This document shows, in pieces, positions 15,220-24,214 of a DNA stretch of 43,616 nucleotides. The DNA lies in contig CAYSLC010000015.1 in NCBI GenBank assembly GCA_964431545.1, positions 1-43,616 of the forward strand. The letters are read 5' to 3'. The translations under genes and the position numbers were made by a program. Origin of the DNA: CAYSLC01 sp964431545. Lineage in GTDB: Bacteria; Desulfobacterota; Desulfobacteria; Desulfobacterales; JAABSP01. Position 1 is the stretch's first letter; the number at the start of each line of letters is the position of its first letter. The notes beneath the pieces were generated by a model. The model saw nothing but the letters and a program-made list of their open reading frames with translations, was not told where the DNA came from and did not search any database.

Positions 15220-17016
15220 ATGCCACTGGAAGATCCCACGGAAGCGGGTCCGCAAGCCCCCTCCAACCCCGAAAGCGACACCATCGACGCCGGGACCGAA
15301 CCGTCGGCCGCGGCCTCCGGTTTCAGGTCCGCCAAGGTCCTCAAGATCCTCTTTCTGGTCTTCCTGGCTCTCCACATGCCCGTCTCCCTCCATTCGCCGC
15401 CGGACGAACAAAGACCGGCGAAGCTGGTCTTCCCCATCGACACCCTGCCCGACCACCTCTCCTTCCTGCCGGAGGCGCTCCGGTCCCAGGTCAGCTTCTG
15501 GGAGGAGCGGTTCGTCTCCCATTTTTTGGAGCCGTCCGTGGAGGAACTGTTTCCCTTTCCGGAGGATCTCCAACCCCAGGTGGCGTTCTGGAAGGAGATC
15601 TTCACCCGCTACACCCGCGGCCAGGTGGTCATCCACGATGACTGGTACCTGGACGTGATCTATGAGGTGGTGGACCTCGGCGAGGTCTCGGGATGGGACG
15701 GGGTCCGGGAGATCGTCGGCCGTCACCGGGAGCGCCTGGCGGACATGGCCGGGATCTGGGATACGCCGGAGCGGATGGACAGGGAACAACGCGCCCTCCG
15801 GGCCAAGTTCGACGGGGTCGCCGAGTCCCCCCGGTTTCCCGTCCGGGAGGCGGCCGGGCGGGTCCATGCCCAGTTGGGCCAGGCCGACAGCATGCGCCAG
15901 GGGGTGATCTTCTCCGGGGCGTACATCGAAAAGATCCGAAAGATCCTGGATGCCCATGGGGTGCCGCGGCAGCTCGCCTACCTCCCCATGATCGAGTCGG
16001 CGTACAACCCCTATGCCTACTCCTATGCCGGGGCCGCGGGCATGTGGCAGTTCATGCGGGCCACCGGAAAGCAGTTCGGGCTGACCATCAACCATCTGGT
16101 GGACGAGCGGCGGGACCCTCTGCTGGCGGCCCGGGCCGCGGCGAGGCTCCTGGCCCACAACTACTCCGTCCTCCGGTCGTGGCCCCTGGCCATCACCGCT
16201 TACAACTACGGCCTCCAGGGCATGCGAAACGCGGTGCGCCGGGTGGGCTCCGAGGACATCCGGGACATCATCGAACGGTTCGACGGCCCGCGGTTCGACT
16301 ACGCCTCCCGCAATTTCTACGTGGAGTTCCTGGCGGCCATGGACGTCTACGAGAATCGGGAATCCTACTACGGGGACCTGACCCTCGATCCGCCCATGGC
16401 CCTGACCCGGGTGGAGATCCCGGACCACCTCAAGGCCGAGGCCCTGGAGGTCCACTGCGGCCTGCGCCTGGACGATGTCCGGAAGCTCAATCCGGCTCTC
16501 CACGCGTCGGTCTTCAAACCCGGGGGGGTGCTGCCCAAGAGCCACCGGCTCAACCTGCCGGCCGGAGAGGAGGAGCGGTTCCGGAAGGCCTATGCCGCCG
16601 TTCCCGACGACATGAAGCTCGCCTACGTCAAACAGAACCTGAAACACCGGGTTCGACGGCGCCAGACCCTCTCCGGGATCGCGGCCCGGTACAAGACCTC
16701 CGTGCGTTCCCTCATGCGGGCCAACGGTCTGACCAATCCCAGACGGATCCGGTCCGGCCAACTGCTGACCATTCCGGGCCGGTACGTGGCCGTGGCCGAA
16801 GGCGGGAAAACGGCGCGGGCGGCGGCCGGGCGGAAAGCCGCCAAGCCCGCCGCCCCGGAGGCGAAGTCCAAAAAGCACCGGGTGAGACGGGGGCAGACCC
16901 TGATCAGAATCGCCAGGCTGTACAACACGTCCCCCAGGGCCATCGCCAGCCTCAACGCCATCAAGAACCCACAGAAGATCTTCGCGGGCCAGATTCTCAA
17001 GATCCCCGAAGGGTAG
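15220..17016 (+). CDS. mltD: MltD-type lytic transglycosylase with two LysM domains
   Basis: A 598-residue envelope enzyme that cleaves the glycan strands of peptidoglycan, forming 1,6-anhydro-MurNAc ends. A membrane anchor lies near residues 40-57, after a polar N terminus. The SLT/GEWL-like catalytic domain holds LPMIESAYNPYAYSYAGAAG with catalytic Glu259, then GMWQFM and the AITAYNYGLQG block. LysM repeats at about 476-520 and 552-598 (HRVRRRQTL and HRVRRGQTL) bind the glycan and are joined by an Ala/Lys-rich linker. The N-terminal region before the catalytic domain (about 200 residues) is longer than usual. ATG 15220 follows a gene-free stretch of about 200 bases. Classification by fold is sure; the exact MltD name is by resemblance. 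Confidence 0.9.
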   Translation: MPLEDPTEAGPQAPSNPESDTIDAGTEPSAAASGFRSAKVLKILFLVFLALHMPVSLHSPPDEQRPAKLVFPIDTLPDHLSFLPEALRSQVSFWEERFVSHFLEPSVEELFPFPEDLQPQVAFWKEIFTRYTRGQVVIHDDWYLDVIYEVVDLGEVSGWDGVREIVGRHRERLADMAGIWDTPERMDREQRALRAKFDGVAESPRFPVREAAGRVHAQLGQADSMRQGVIFSGAYIEKIRKILDAHGVPRQLAYLPMIESAYNPYAYSYAGAAGMWQFMRATGKQFGLTINHLVDERRDPLLAARAAARLLAHNYSVLRSWPLAITAYNYGLQGMRNAVRRVGSEDIRDIIERFDGPRFDYASRNFYVEFLAAMDVYENRESYYGDLTLDPPMALTRVEIPDHLKAEALEVHCGLRLDDVRKLNPALHASVFKPGGVLPKSHRLNLPAGEEERFRKAYAAVPDDMKLAYVKQNLKHRVRRRQTLSGIAARYKTSVRSLMRANGLTNPRRIRSGQLLTIPGRYVAVAEGGKTARAAAGRKAAKPAAPEAKSKKHRVRRGQTLIRIARLYNTSPRAIASLNAIKNPQKIFAGQILKIPEG

Positions 17017-17035
17017 CCGACACCGGGAACCGACG

Positions 17036-17413
17036 ATGATGTACGAGGTGCGGCCGGTGCGTCGGCATACAGGGGAGCCCGAGCGCCGATGGTTCGTGGA
17101 CGACCGGATGGACCTTCTGGTCTGGACGGGGGACGATGGCGGGATCGTGGGGTTTCAGCTCTGTTACGACCGGAACCGGAACCCCCATGCCCTGACCTGG
17201 CACCGGGAGCGGGGGTACGCCCACCATCGGATCGACCAGGGGGAGGGGCGGCCGGGCCGGCCCAAATCGATTCCCCTCCTGGTGGCCGACGGCCGGTTCC
17301 CCCGGGAGGCGGCCGGGGAATTCAGGCGCCGGAGCGCCGCCGTGGAGCGCCGGGTGGCCGACTTCGTTCTGGAAAAGTTGAGGACGTATCCCGGGGCGTC
17401 TCCGGGTTCCTGA
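17036..17413 (+). CDS. Protein of unknown function
   Basis: A 125-residue basic, soluble protein that I do not recognise. The N-terminal half looks like a small beta-rich domain: RRWFVDDRMDLLVWTGDDGGIVGFQLCYDR (residues about 17-46 shown here in outline: alternating hydrophobics, then Asp-Asp-Gly-Gly). It continues with HALTWHRERGYAHHRID. The C-terminal helix is charged (RRRSAAVERRVADFVLEKLR). The start is ATG 17036 or 17039. It lies 19 bases after mltD and about 90 bases before the phosphatase gene, so the three may be cotranscribed. Function cannot be inferred. Confidence 0.65.
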   Translation: MMYEVRPVRRHTGEPERRWFVDDRMDLLVWTGDDGGIVGFQLCYDRNRNPHALTWHRERGYAHHRIDQGEGRPGRPKSIPLLVADGRFPREAAGEFRRRSAAVERRVADFVLEKLRTYPGASPGS

Positions 17414-17504
17414 TTCGCGTCGAGAGGATCGGCCGCCAAACAGCGGTTCCGGATCTTCGACGATCACCATGAGGGCGGTTCTTTCAGAGGGGCGGGACTT
17501 GCGA

Positions 17505-18296
17505 ATGGGGTTTATTCATCGGCTGTTGGGCGGGGAATCCGAGTGCGGGAAGGATCTGTCGGAGACCATCTGCGGCATCACCCACACGGGGAAGGTCCGG
17601 AAGGGGAACGAGGATTACTTCCTGATCCACGTGCAGAAAAAGCTGTTCATCGTCTCCGACGGCATGGGGGGCCACAACGCGGGCGAGGTCGCCTCCCTCA
17701 ACGCCGTCCAGACCCTCAACCGGTCCCTCTCCGCCAAGCGGATTTCGGAGATCGCCGGAGACGTGGACCGGATCCGCGATGCGATGGTGACGAGCCTGGT
17801 GGAAGCCAACCGGACGGTACGGGGGCTGGCCAAGGGGGACCGGGGCCTTCGGGGCATGGGGTGCACCCTGGTGGCCGCCCTCATCGACGGAAACCGGCTC
17901 CACCTGTGCCACGTGGGCGATTCCCGGGCCTACCTCTCCAACCGGTCCGGCATCCGCCTGCTCACCACCGACCACAGCTACGTGATGAGCCTGGTGGCCG
18001 AGGGCCGCCTCACCATCGAGGAGGCCCGGGAGAGCCCCATCAAGAACGAATTGACCCAGGCCGTCGGCGCCATGAGCACCATCGAGCCCGACTTCGGCAC
18101 CCATCGGCTCAAGAACCGGGACCGCCTCCTGCTCTGTTCGGACGGTCTCTGGGACATGCTGTCGGACAAGGTGATCCACGGGGTCCTCCGGGAGGCGTGC
18201 ACCGCCAAGGGGGCCTGTGAGACGCTGGTCCGGAAGGCCAACGCGGCCGGGGGCAAGGACAACATCACGGCCGTGGTCGTGGAGCACCGGAAATAG
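17505..18296 (+). CDS. PP2C-family serine/threonine protein phosphatase
   Basis: A 263-residue cytoplasmic PPM/PP2C phosphatase (Stp/PrpC type) that removes phosphate from Ser/Thr using two metal ions. All core motifs are present in order: GKVRKGNEDY, VSDGMGGHNAGEVAS, GMGCTLVAAL, HVGDSRAYL, TTDHSYV, CSDGLWDML and GGKDNITAVVV, with the metal-binding aspartates intact. The length is standard. The start could be ATG 17505 or ATG 17469, and neither has a strong ribosome site; I chose the shorter because the extra 12 residues are outside the domain. No partner kinase is present in the window. Confidence 0.92.
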   Translation: MGFIHRLLGGESECGKDLSETICGITHTGKVRKGNEDYFLIHVQKKLFIVSDGMGGHNAGEVASLNAVQTLNRSLSAKRISEIAGDVDRIRDAMVTSLVEANRTVRGLAKGDRGLRGMGCTLVAALIDGNRLHLCHVGDSRAYLSNRSGIRLLTTDHSYVMSLVAEGRLTIEEARESPIKNELTQAVGAMSTIEPDFGTHRLKNRDRLLLCSDGLWDMLSDKVIHGVLREACTAKGACETLVRKANAAGGKDNITAVVVEHRK

Positions 18297-18363
18297 AAAC
18301 GCACCCGCCGTCCTCCACGGCCCGTCCCTCTTTTCGCCGGGGCGGGACCGAAGGAGCCCTCCC

Positions 18364-19515
18364 GTGACCTTCCTCCTCGTCTTCCTCTCCATCTACACGA
18401 CGCTCCACCTCTACTTCTTTTTCCGCGTCAAGGCGCTGCTGCCCCCTTCCCCTTGGGCGTACGCGGGGACCGGCCTCTTCCTCGCCCTGATGATCGTCGC
18501 CCCCATCGGTGTCCACCTGGCCGAGAAGGCCGGACACGACCTGGCGGCGCGGATCACGGCGTGGATCGCCTTCTCCTGGATGGGGATCCTCTTTCTGGCC
18601 GTGGTGGCGGGGCTACTGGTCCATCTGGCGGCGCTCGGGGCATGGGCCGTCGCGGCCCTGACGCCGGTGCGTCCGCCCCCCCTCGCCGGCCGGGCCGGGG
18701 CCGGGGTCACCCTGGCGATGGTGGCGCTTTTCATCGTTTACGGGAGATACGAAGCAGGACGGCTGGAGGTGACCCGTCTCACGGTCCCGACCGCCAAGCT
18801 GCCCGCCGGGACCGGGGTCCTGACCGTGGTCCAGATCTCCGACGTCCACCTGGGGCTGCTGGCCCGGGCCGGGCGGATGAGCCGGATCGTCGACCGGATC
18901 CGGGAGATCGGGCCCGATCTGCTGGTCTCCACCGGCGATTTCGTGGACGGCCGCCTCGCCGGCCTGCCGCACCTGGCCCGGGAGATGGCGGACCTCCGGG
19001 TCCCCCTGGGCAAGTACGCGGTAACGGGAAATCACGAGTTCTATCCGGGGTTGGAGGAATCCCTCCGGTTTCTCCGGTCGGCCGGGTTCCGGGTGCTCCG
19101 GAACGAGGGGGTTGCGGTGGCGGGACTGCTCAACATCGCGGGGGTGGATGATCCGGCGGTGGAGCCGGACCCGGACGAGGCGGAAATCTTCCGTTCCCTG
19201 GAAAACGGCCGGTTCACCCTCTACCTGAAGCACCGCCCCTCGGTGTCGCCGGAGACCCTCGGTCGGTTCGACCTCCAACTCTCGGGTCATGCCCACCGGG
19301 GACAGATCTACCCGTTCACCCACGTGGTGGCGCTGGAATACCCCCGGCTGGACGGCTGGTACGACCTCGGCAAGGGGGGCCGGCTCTACACGAGCCGGGG
19401 GACGGGCACCTGGGGCCCCCAGATCCGGATCCTCTCGCCGCCGGAGATCACGGTGATCCGCCTGGTTCCGGCTCCGGAGCCGGAGGGGGGACCCAGGGGG
19501 CCGGCCGGCGGGTGA
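18364..19515 (+). CDS. Membrane-anchored metallophosphoesterase (YaeI/YkuE-like)
   Basis: A 383-residue protein with four N-terminal membrane helices (about residues 1-20, 32-52, 64-97 and 112-130), followed by a calcineurin-type phosphoesterase domain. The dimetal motifs are all present: ISDVHLGLL, STGDFVDG, VTGNHEFYPG and LSGHAHRGQIYP. Relatives act on phospholipid or nucleotide phosphoesters, often at the envelope; the substrate here is unknown. The start is GTG 18364, preceded by GAAGGAG; a longer reading frame upstream has no matching features. It faces the next gene convergently with 21 bases between the stops. Confidence 0.88.
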   Translation: MTFLLVFLSIYTTLHLYFFFRVKALLPPSPWAYAGTGLFLALMIVAPIGVHLAEKAGHDLAARITAWIAFSWMGILFLAVVAGLLVHLAALGAWAVAALTPVRPPPLAGRAGAGVTLAMVALFIVYGRYEAGRLEVTRLTVPTAKLPAGTGVLTVVQISDVHLGLLARAGRMSRIVDRIREIGPDLLVSTGDFVDGRLAGLPHLAREMADLRVPLGKYAVTGNHEFYPGLEESLRFLRSAGFRVLRNEGVAVAGLLNIAGVDDPAVEPDPDEAEIFRSLENGRFTLYLKHRPSVSPETLGRFDLQLSGHAHRGQIYPFTHVVALEYPRLDGWYDLGKGGRLYTSRGTGTWGPQIRILSPPEITVIRLVPAPEPEGGPRGPAGG

Positions 19516-19536
19516 CGCCGACCGGCGGACGGGAGG

Positions 19537-20310
19537 TTATTCTCCGAAGATCTCCGAGGAGGGGAGCCGCGCATAGCCGTCGGGGATCTCGAAGGCGGCG
19601 TCCGGGATCGACCCCTCGTCCGCCTTCACCACCTCCTCCTTGTCCGGATAGCCGTACTGATCGTACTCAACCACCCGGAGGGGCCACCCCGTCCGGCGCA
19701 GACGGATCACCTTGGGGGAGGAGAGGGCCGCTTCATCGCTGTGGCCCAGGGCCGACTGGAAGGTCCGCATCATCTCCCCGAACCGGGCCACGTCGAAGGT
19801 GTCGGTGACGTCGATGTCCGCCGCGATCCACTCCTCCTTCCGCAGCTCTCCGTCGACCCAGATCTCGTATTTCCTCACCGCGTGGCCCAGGATGGTGTCG
19901 GTCTGGTTGGTTTCGGTCACCACCACCGTGGGCGGCGGCCCGCCGGTGTACCGGGCCGCCTGTTTCCGAAGGCTCTCCTCGATCTTCCGCCGCTTTTCCG
20001 GGGCGACCTCGGCCAACTGCTCCTGGAGCATCTCCTCGATGTTCTCCTTCGACATCTTCGCCTTGGAGGCGAATTCGTCGGGTGATCCGCGCCAGTAGGT
20101 CTTTTTTTCGGGGTTGGCAAAGGCGATGGTGTTCTGCTTCAGATCGAAGATCATCAGGTGGTCCGGGGCCTCGAACTTCATCCGGTCGTCCTGGAGGGTG
20201 GTGGTCTGTTTTTCGCCGCCGCTGTCGGTGACGAAGACCCATCCGGCGGATGCGTTCGCGGCAGCGGCCAGGATCAGGGAAACGGTGAGCAGGCAGGTTC
20301 GGATTCTCAT
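19537..20310 (-). CDS. Exported DUF4412-like protein
   Basis: A 257-residue exported protein. A clear Sec signal (MRIRTCLLTVSLILAAAANASA) is followed by GWVFVTDSGG and the strand-rich pattern of DUF4412-like periplasmic proteins. These resemble lipoprotein-carrier folds: DDRMKFEAPDHLMIFDLKQNTIAFANPEKKTYW is the characteristic stretch, given here only as a landmark near residues 41-73. A helical insert (about 82-118) with many charged residues comes next. ATG 20310 has GGAGGAG just upstream. It is a single gene, convergent with the phosphoesterase. Function of the family is not established. Confidence 0.75.
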   Translation of the reverse strand: MRIRTCLLTVSLILAAAANASAGWVFVTDSGGEKQTTTLQDDRMKFEAPDHLMIFDLKQNTIAFANPEKKTYWRGSPDEFASKAKMSKENIEEMLQEQLAEVAPEKRRKIEESLRKQAARYTGGPPPTVVVTETNQTDTILGHAVRKYEIWVDGELRKEEWIAADIDVTDTFDVARFGEMMRTFQSALGHSDEAALSSPKVIRLRRTGWPLRVVEYDQYGYPDKEEVVKADEGSIPDAAFEIPDGYARLPSSEIFGE

Positions 20311-20495
20311 GGGCTCCTCCTTCGGTTCGGTCCGTTCATGGGATCGATCTCCGTAAACGGGAGGGCGGGCATCTCCCCGCGCCTCCCGGTCGTGTTCCCG
20401 GATGTCGATGGTTCGGACGATAGTTTATCCCACGCCGCCGGAAATGTACAGGGGTTTGAACCGGATTCGGGCCGGGCGGCGGCGCGGGTTTTTAT

Positions 20496-20524
20496 TTGAT
20501 TTCTTCCCGCCGGTTCCTTATATT
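20496..20524 (+). promoter_or_regulatory. Probable sigma70 promoter
   Basis: TTGATT at 20496-20501 and TATATT at 20519-20524 are separated by 17 bases. Both are close to consensus, in an AT-rich pocket within GC-rich DNA. They lie about 90 bases before the GTG start of the small exported protein. The rest of the 20311-20614 intergenic stretch shows nothing else I can name. Confidence 0.6.
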
Positions 20525-20614
20525 TGGGCTATATCTGGGTTCACGGGGGCGTCGTCCGACCGGGATTCCGCGGTGCCGCCCGGAACGTTTACGCAAGCCA
20601 AAGGAGGTGCAGCG

Positions 20615-20953
20615 GTGAGAAGAAAACGGGTAACCATGGGGGTCTTGGTTCTGATGGCGGTCTTTTTCACGGCCGCGTCGGCCTCGGCCGTTCTTCTGTC
20701 CATGAGCCAGTTCGGGATCCGGGTCCCCGCCAAGAACCTCTATTCGGCGGCCGGCAAGACGGCGAGCGGAACGATCGTCGATGTCTCCAAAGCCCGACTC
20801 GGGGCCGGGCTCACCCAGTCCCGGCAGGGGCAGCGGGTGGAGGTGACCTATCTGGGAAACGGCTGGGTCCAGGTGCGGAACCGGGTCACCGGTGAGCAGG
20901 TCAAGATCGAAGTCCGGGAGCCGCTGCCGGATCAGTTGCCGGCGGGCCGATAG
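20615..20953 (+). CDS. Small exported protein of unknown function
   Basis: A 112-residue protein with an N-terminal signal peptide (basic start, then VLVLMAVFFTAASASA) and a mature domain of about 85 residues with few charges and predicted strands (TASGTIVDVSKA, QRVEVTYLGNGWVQVRN). I do not recognise the family. The start is GTG 20615, clearly set by AAAGGAGGTG at 20600-20609; an in-frame ATG further upstream would bury the signal. A good sigma70-type promoter lies 90 bases upstream. It is probably a single-gene unit, convergent with the small membrane protein that follows. Confidence 0.75.
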   Translation: MRRKRVTMGVLVLMAVFFTAASASAVLLSMSQFGIRVPAKNLYSAAGKTASGTIVDVSKARLGAGLTQSRQGQRVEVTYLGNGWVQVRNRVTGEQVKIEVREPLPDQLPAGR

Positions 20954-21033
20954 ACGTCGTCAAACCGCCACCTGGAGAACCGCGGCGGCGAACCGGTCAT
21001 CGGGCGGATGATCGCGCCACGGCGGTTATCGTT

Positions 21034-21513
21034 TCAGGGAAGAGCCGAAAACCGGTCCAGAATCCGGTAAAGCTGAAGCAGCACGAGGTTTGAGCAGAGC
21101 AGGGCCAGGGCGAAGAGAACGAACCCCCGGCCGATCCATGCGGCCCCTTTTCCGGTCCGGACCCGGGTCTTCCGGAGCACCTTCATCCCCGGCGGCGGAT
21201 ACCGGCCGGCCCGGAGCACCCGGCGGCCCAGCAGCACGAAATAGACGGCGAAGGCCGCCGTGACCATGAGGTTGGCGATGATGAAGCCGGACAGGAGGTT
21301 TCGGATCCGCGCCACGGCCAGGACCGGGTCGGCTTCGGCCAGGGCCTCCACCGCCGCCAGCCGGGCGGAGACGAAATAGATCACCAGGCCCCCCGCCGCC
21401 GCCAGGATCAGCAGGAGCCACCCCATAATTCGACTCAGCCGGCGGTCGGCTGGGACGGTCGCGCCGTCCTCGGTCGAAGGGCCGCCGGCGGCCCTCGTCT
21501 CATCCCGATTCAT
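21034..21513 (-). CDS. Small inner-membrane protein of unknown function
   Basis: A 159-residue protein with three predicted membrane helices (about residues 29-50, 73-97 and 127-148) and a polar N terminus of about 25 residues. A basic loop (GMKVLRKTRVRTGKG) lies between helices 2 and 3. I see no motif that names a family. Its ATG at 21513 overlaps the end of the NUDIX gene by 14 bases, so the two are translated from one message and it is probably the last gene of that unit. Confidence 0.72.
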   Translation of the reverse strand: MNRDETRAAGGPSTEDGATVPADRRLSRIMGWLLLILAAAGGLVIYFVSARLAAVEALAEADPVLAVARIRNLLSGFIIANLMVTAAFAVYFVLLGRRVLRAGRYPPPGMKVLRKTRVRTGKGAAWIGRGFVLFALALLCSNLVLLQLYRILDRFSALP

Positions 21514-22000
21514 CCAGGTACCGCCTCAGAGCATACAGACCGTCCGGGGTGAACCGCTCCGTTTCGGCCATGCGCAGAACGTGGTCGACGGGGAAAAAGG
21601 CGCCGCTCTCCACCTCCGATGCCTGAAGGACGATCCGCCCGTCGTGGACGCAGCTGTAGACCCGACCCCAGATGCGATTCTTCCCCTCCTGGTGGAAGAA
21701 CTTGAAGCGGGGCCGGAGCGGGACCCCGTCGATGCCCAGTTCCTCGGCCAGCTCCCGGGCCGCGGATCGGTCGTAGGACTCCCCGGCCAGGACGACCCCT
21801 CCGGCGGCGACATCGTACCAGCCCGGATAGATGTCCTTGGCGCGGGTCCGCTTCTGGAGAAACAGTTCGCCGGCCGGGTTGAAGACCAGGATGAAGGTGG
21901 CCCGGTGGATCAGCCCCCTGGCCCGCATCTCGGACCGGGGGACGGCGCCGATCACCCGATCGTCCTCGTCCACCACCGCAACGATCTCCTCTTTCGCCAT
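21500..22000 (-). CDS. NUDIX hydrolase (YfcD/IDI-like)
   Basis: A 166-residue cytoplasmic NUDIX enzyme. The NUDIX box is complete: GGVVLAGESYDRSAARELAEELGI fits G-x5-E-x7-R-E-U-x-E-E-x-G-U (residues about 67-89). Upstream, HRATFILVFNPAGELFLQKR is typical of the YfcD branch, related to isopentenyl diphosphate isomerase but hydrolysing nucleoside-diphosphate-type substrates. ATG 22000 is supported by AAAGGAGC. It lies 50 bases downstream of the response regulator in the same direction. The substrate is unknown. Confidence 0.88.
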   Translation of the reverse strand: MAKEEIVAVVDEDDRVIGAVPRSEMRARGLIHRATFILVFNPAGELFLQKRTRAKDIYPGWYDVAAGGVVLAGESYDRSAARELAEELGIDGVPLRPRFKFFHQEGKNRIWGRVYSCVHDGRIVLQASEVESGAFFPVDHVLRMAETERFTPDGLYALRRYLDESG

Positions 22001-22050
22001 GCCGCTCCTTTCCGGTTCCGCCCGCCGGCGCCGATGGCCGGCCGGGCCGC

Positions 22051-22785
22051 CTATCCGCCGTTGAACTGGTACCCCCTGCCCCGGATGCTCGTAAAGAACC
22101 GGGGGGTTTTGGGATCCTCCTCGAAGTATTTCCGCAGCCGGACGATGAAGTTGTCCACGGTCCGGGTGGAGGTGAACCGGGAATAGCCCCACCCCACCTC
22201 CAGGAGGAGCTTTCTGGGCAACGGTTTGCCGGGGTTGTCGGCGAAGACCGCCAGAAGTTTGCGTTCCTGCTCCGTCAGCCGGATCCGTCCCACAACGGAA
22301 TCGGCCTCCCCCGTCTCCAGGTCGACCCGGTTGGGGCCGAAGACGAGCACCTTGCCCGCCGACGGGGCCTCCCCGTCCGCCGTCGCGCCCTCCCCGTACC
22401 AGGCGGTCCGGGTCAGGAGCCGATCCACCCGCAAAAGGAGTTCCTCCAGCACGAAGGGCTTGGTCATGTAGTCGTCCACGCCGTGGGACAAGCCCTCCAC
22501 CCGGTCCTCCACCGTGCTCTTGGCCGAAAGGATCAGGACCGGAAGCTTTTCGTCCTCGGCCCGGATTCTTTGGAGCATGGAGATCCCGTCCACCTCGGGC
22601 ATCATCACGTCGAGGATGATCAGATCCGGCCGCCACGACCGCCATTTGTCCAGCCCCACGGCGCCGTCCCCGGCCACCTCCACCGTGTATCCCTGGAGGG
22701 AGAGGTTGAGGCGGAGCCCCTCGGCGATGTGGAGTTCGTCCTCGACGACCAGCACCTTTTTTCCGCAATGGCGGTCCTCGCTCAT
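22051..22785 (-). CDS. OmpR/PhoB-family response regulator
   Basis: A 244-residue DNA-binding response regulator. The receiver domain (about residues 10-125) has acidic pocket residues in VVEDE, phospho-acceptor Asp59 in LIILDVMMPEVDG and the lysine in TKPF. The winged-helix output domain (about 150-243) ends with RTVDNFIVRLRKYFE and IRGRGYQFNGG, typical of PhoB/OmpR proteins. A linker rich in Gly and Ala joins them. ATG 22785 overlaps the kinase stop (ATGA), so regulator and kinase are translated together, the kinase being upstream. The regulon is unknown. Confidence 0.94.
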   Translation of the reverse strand: MSEDRHCGKKVLVVEDELHIAEGLRLNLSLQGYTVEVAGDGAVGLDKWRSWRPDLIILDVMMPEVDGISMLQRIRAEDEKLPVLILSAKSTVEDRVEGLSHGVDDYMTKPFVLEELLLRVDRLLTRTAWYGEGATADGEAPSAGKVLVFGPNRVDLETGEADSVVGRIRLTEQERKLLAVFADNPGKPLPRKLLLEVGWGYSRFTSTRTVDNFIVRLRKYFEEDPKTPRFFTSIRGRGYQFNGG

Positions 22786-23765
22786 CCCTCCCCCCGGTTC
22801 CAGAACGGCGTGGCGTAGCGGTCCGGCAGGCAGAGGGTGAAGAGACTCCCTCTCCCGAGGCCCTCGCTCTTGGCCTTGAGCCGCGCCCCGTGGAGTTTGG
22901 CGATGCTCTGGGCCATGAACAGACCCAGGCCGCTGCCCCGTGCAACGCGGTTTTTCCCGCCTCCCGCCTGGTAGAACTTCCGGAAGATCTTTTTCAATTC
23001 CGTTTTGTCGATGCCGATTCCGTTGTCCTCGAAGGAGAGAAGAATCCGCCTCCGGCGGACGCCGAGGGTCACGGTGAGGGTGGGCCGCTTTGAGGTGTTG
23101 TACTTGACCGCGTTGGTGACCAGGTTCATGAGCAGCATATCGAAGAGGACCGGATCGATGGGGTAGAGCAGCGTCCGATCCTCGGGAAAACGGGTCGTCA
23201 CCCGGCACTCCCCGAGGACGTGGGCGTTGCCCTCGAAAAAGCCTTCCACCACTTCCCGCAGATCTTTTCGGGCAAAGTTCCCCGTGAAGCTCTTGCTCTC
23301 GATTCGCGCCAGATCGAGAATGCTGTTGATGGTGTCGTTGAGGCGGAGGGTGTCGTGGATCATGTAGTCGATGTACTTCATCTGATTGTCCCGGGGGAGA
23401 TCGTGTTTCCGGAAGGTCTCCAGATAGAGGCGCAGGGAGGTCACCGGGGTCTTGAGTTCATGGGTGAAATTGTTGATGAAGCTGTTCTGGAGCCGATAGA
23501 GCCGCAGGGTCTTCTGATTGTAGAGGAAGATGAGGAAGATCCCCAGCAGGATGAACCCCACCAGGATGGAGAGGACCATGATCACCAGCCAGGTCTCCGA
23601 GGCGAGCACCTGCTCCCGGTCGAGATCGAACTTCCGCATCAAGCTCGTCAGGCCGCTGCTGATCTCGATGTACCAGTAGATATAGAGGAACAGGGAGGTC
23701 ACCAGGGCGGCGATGGAGCCCACGAAGATGACGATGGGGTGGAGGAGCCAGCGGGATTGGGGCAT
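22782..23765 (-). CDS. Sensor histidine kinase
   Basis: A 327-residue membrane kinase. Two membrane helices (about residues 8-31 and 58-82) flank a short periplasmic loop of about 25 residues, so it probably senses within the membrane or through a partner. The HisKA box NNFTHELKTPVTSLRLYLE carries phospho-acceptor His102. The ATPase domain shows N-box LVTNAVKYN, G1 FEDNGIGID, F-box FRKFYQ and G2 GSGLGLFMAQSI. ATG 23765 is chosen because the hydrophobic segment follows at once; an alternative ATG at 23873 would add a 36-residue polar leader. Upstream sequence is lost in the assembly gap, so the promoter cannot be read. It partners the adjacent PhoB-like regulator. Confidence 0.9.
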   Translation of the reverse strand: MPQSRWLLHPIVIFVGSIAALVTSLFLYIYWYIEISSGLTSLMRKFDLDREQVLASETWLVIMVLSILVGFILLGIFLIFLYNQKTLRLYRLQNSFINNFTHELKTPVTSLRLYLETFRKHDLPRDNQMKYIDYMIHDTLRLNDTINSILDLARIESKSFTGNFARKDLREVVEGFFEGNAHVLGECRVTTRFPEDRTLLYPIDPVLFDMLLMNLVTNAVKYNTSKRPTLTVTLGVRRRRILLSFEDNGIGIDKTELKKIFRKFYQAGGGKNRVARGSGLGLFMAQSIAKLHGARLKAKSEGLGRGSLFTLCLPDRYATPFWNRGEG

Positions 23766-23901
23766 GATCTCGATTCGTACCGGCCCCTCGGACAAAGGGC
23801 CTTTTTTCTGTTGAAGGGATCTGAAGCCGGATCCGTCCGGACGGATCGATACAACCCGTTCAGAATATCCCATCTTCGGCTGAAAAACAACCGGACCAGG
23901 A

Positions 23902-24001
23902 NNNNNNNNNNNNNNNNNNNNNNNNNNNNNNNNNNNNNNNNNNNNNNNNNNNNNNNNNNNNNNNNNNNNNNNNNNNNNNNNNNNNNNNNNNNNNNNNNNN
24001 N
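23902..24001. other. Assembly gap (100 N)
   Basis: Exactly 100 N bases, the conventional filler for a gap of unknown size. It separates the histidine kinase upstream region from the radical SAM gene upstream region. Sequence on either side (23766-23901 and 24002-24214) holds no gene I can support. The true distance and any missing genes or promoters are unknown. Confidence 0.97.
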
Positions 24002-24214
24002 AACGGAGTGTAAAACTTCTGTAAAAGCCCGGCCGGCGGGGTTTCTTTTGTTCTTGGATCGATAGTATTCTAAGGGAAACGGTAACGTCGGACCGGCGGG
24101 CGCCGGGGGATTCAGGGAGAGGAGGGGTGTTGTCCGGGCGACGGCGGCCGCCGTCGAAAAAACGGCGCGGGCTCCGGATCGTCGGGACCTTCCGCCCACA
24201 ATCAACCGCAATCG

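Noticed and set aside
20440..20480. GTTTGAACCGGATTC resembling a tRNA T-arm
   Set aside because: No acceptor stem, anticodon arm or CCA end can be built around it on either strand.
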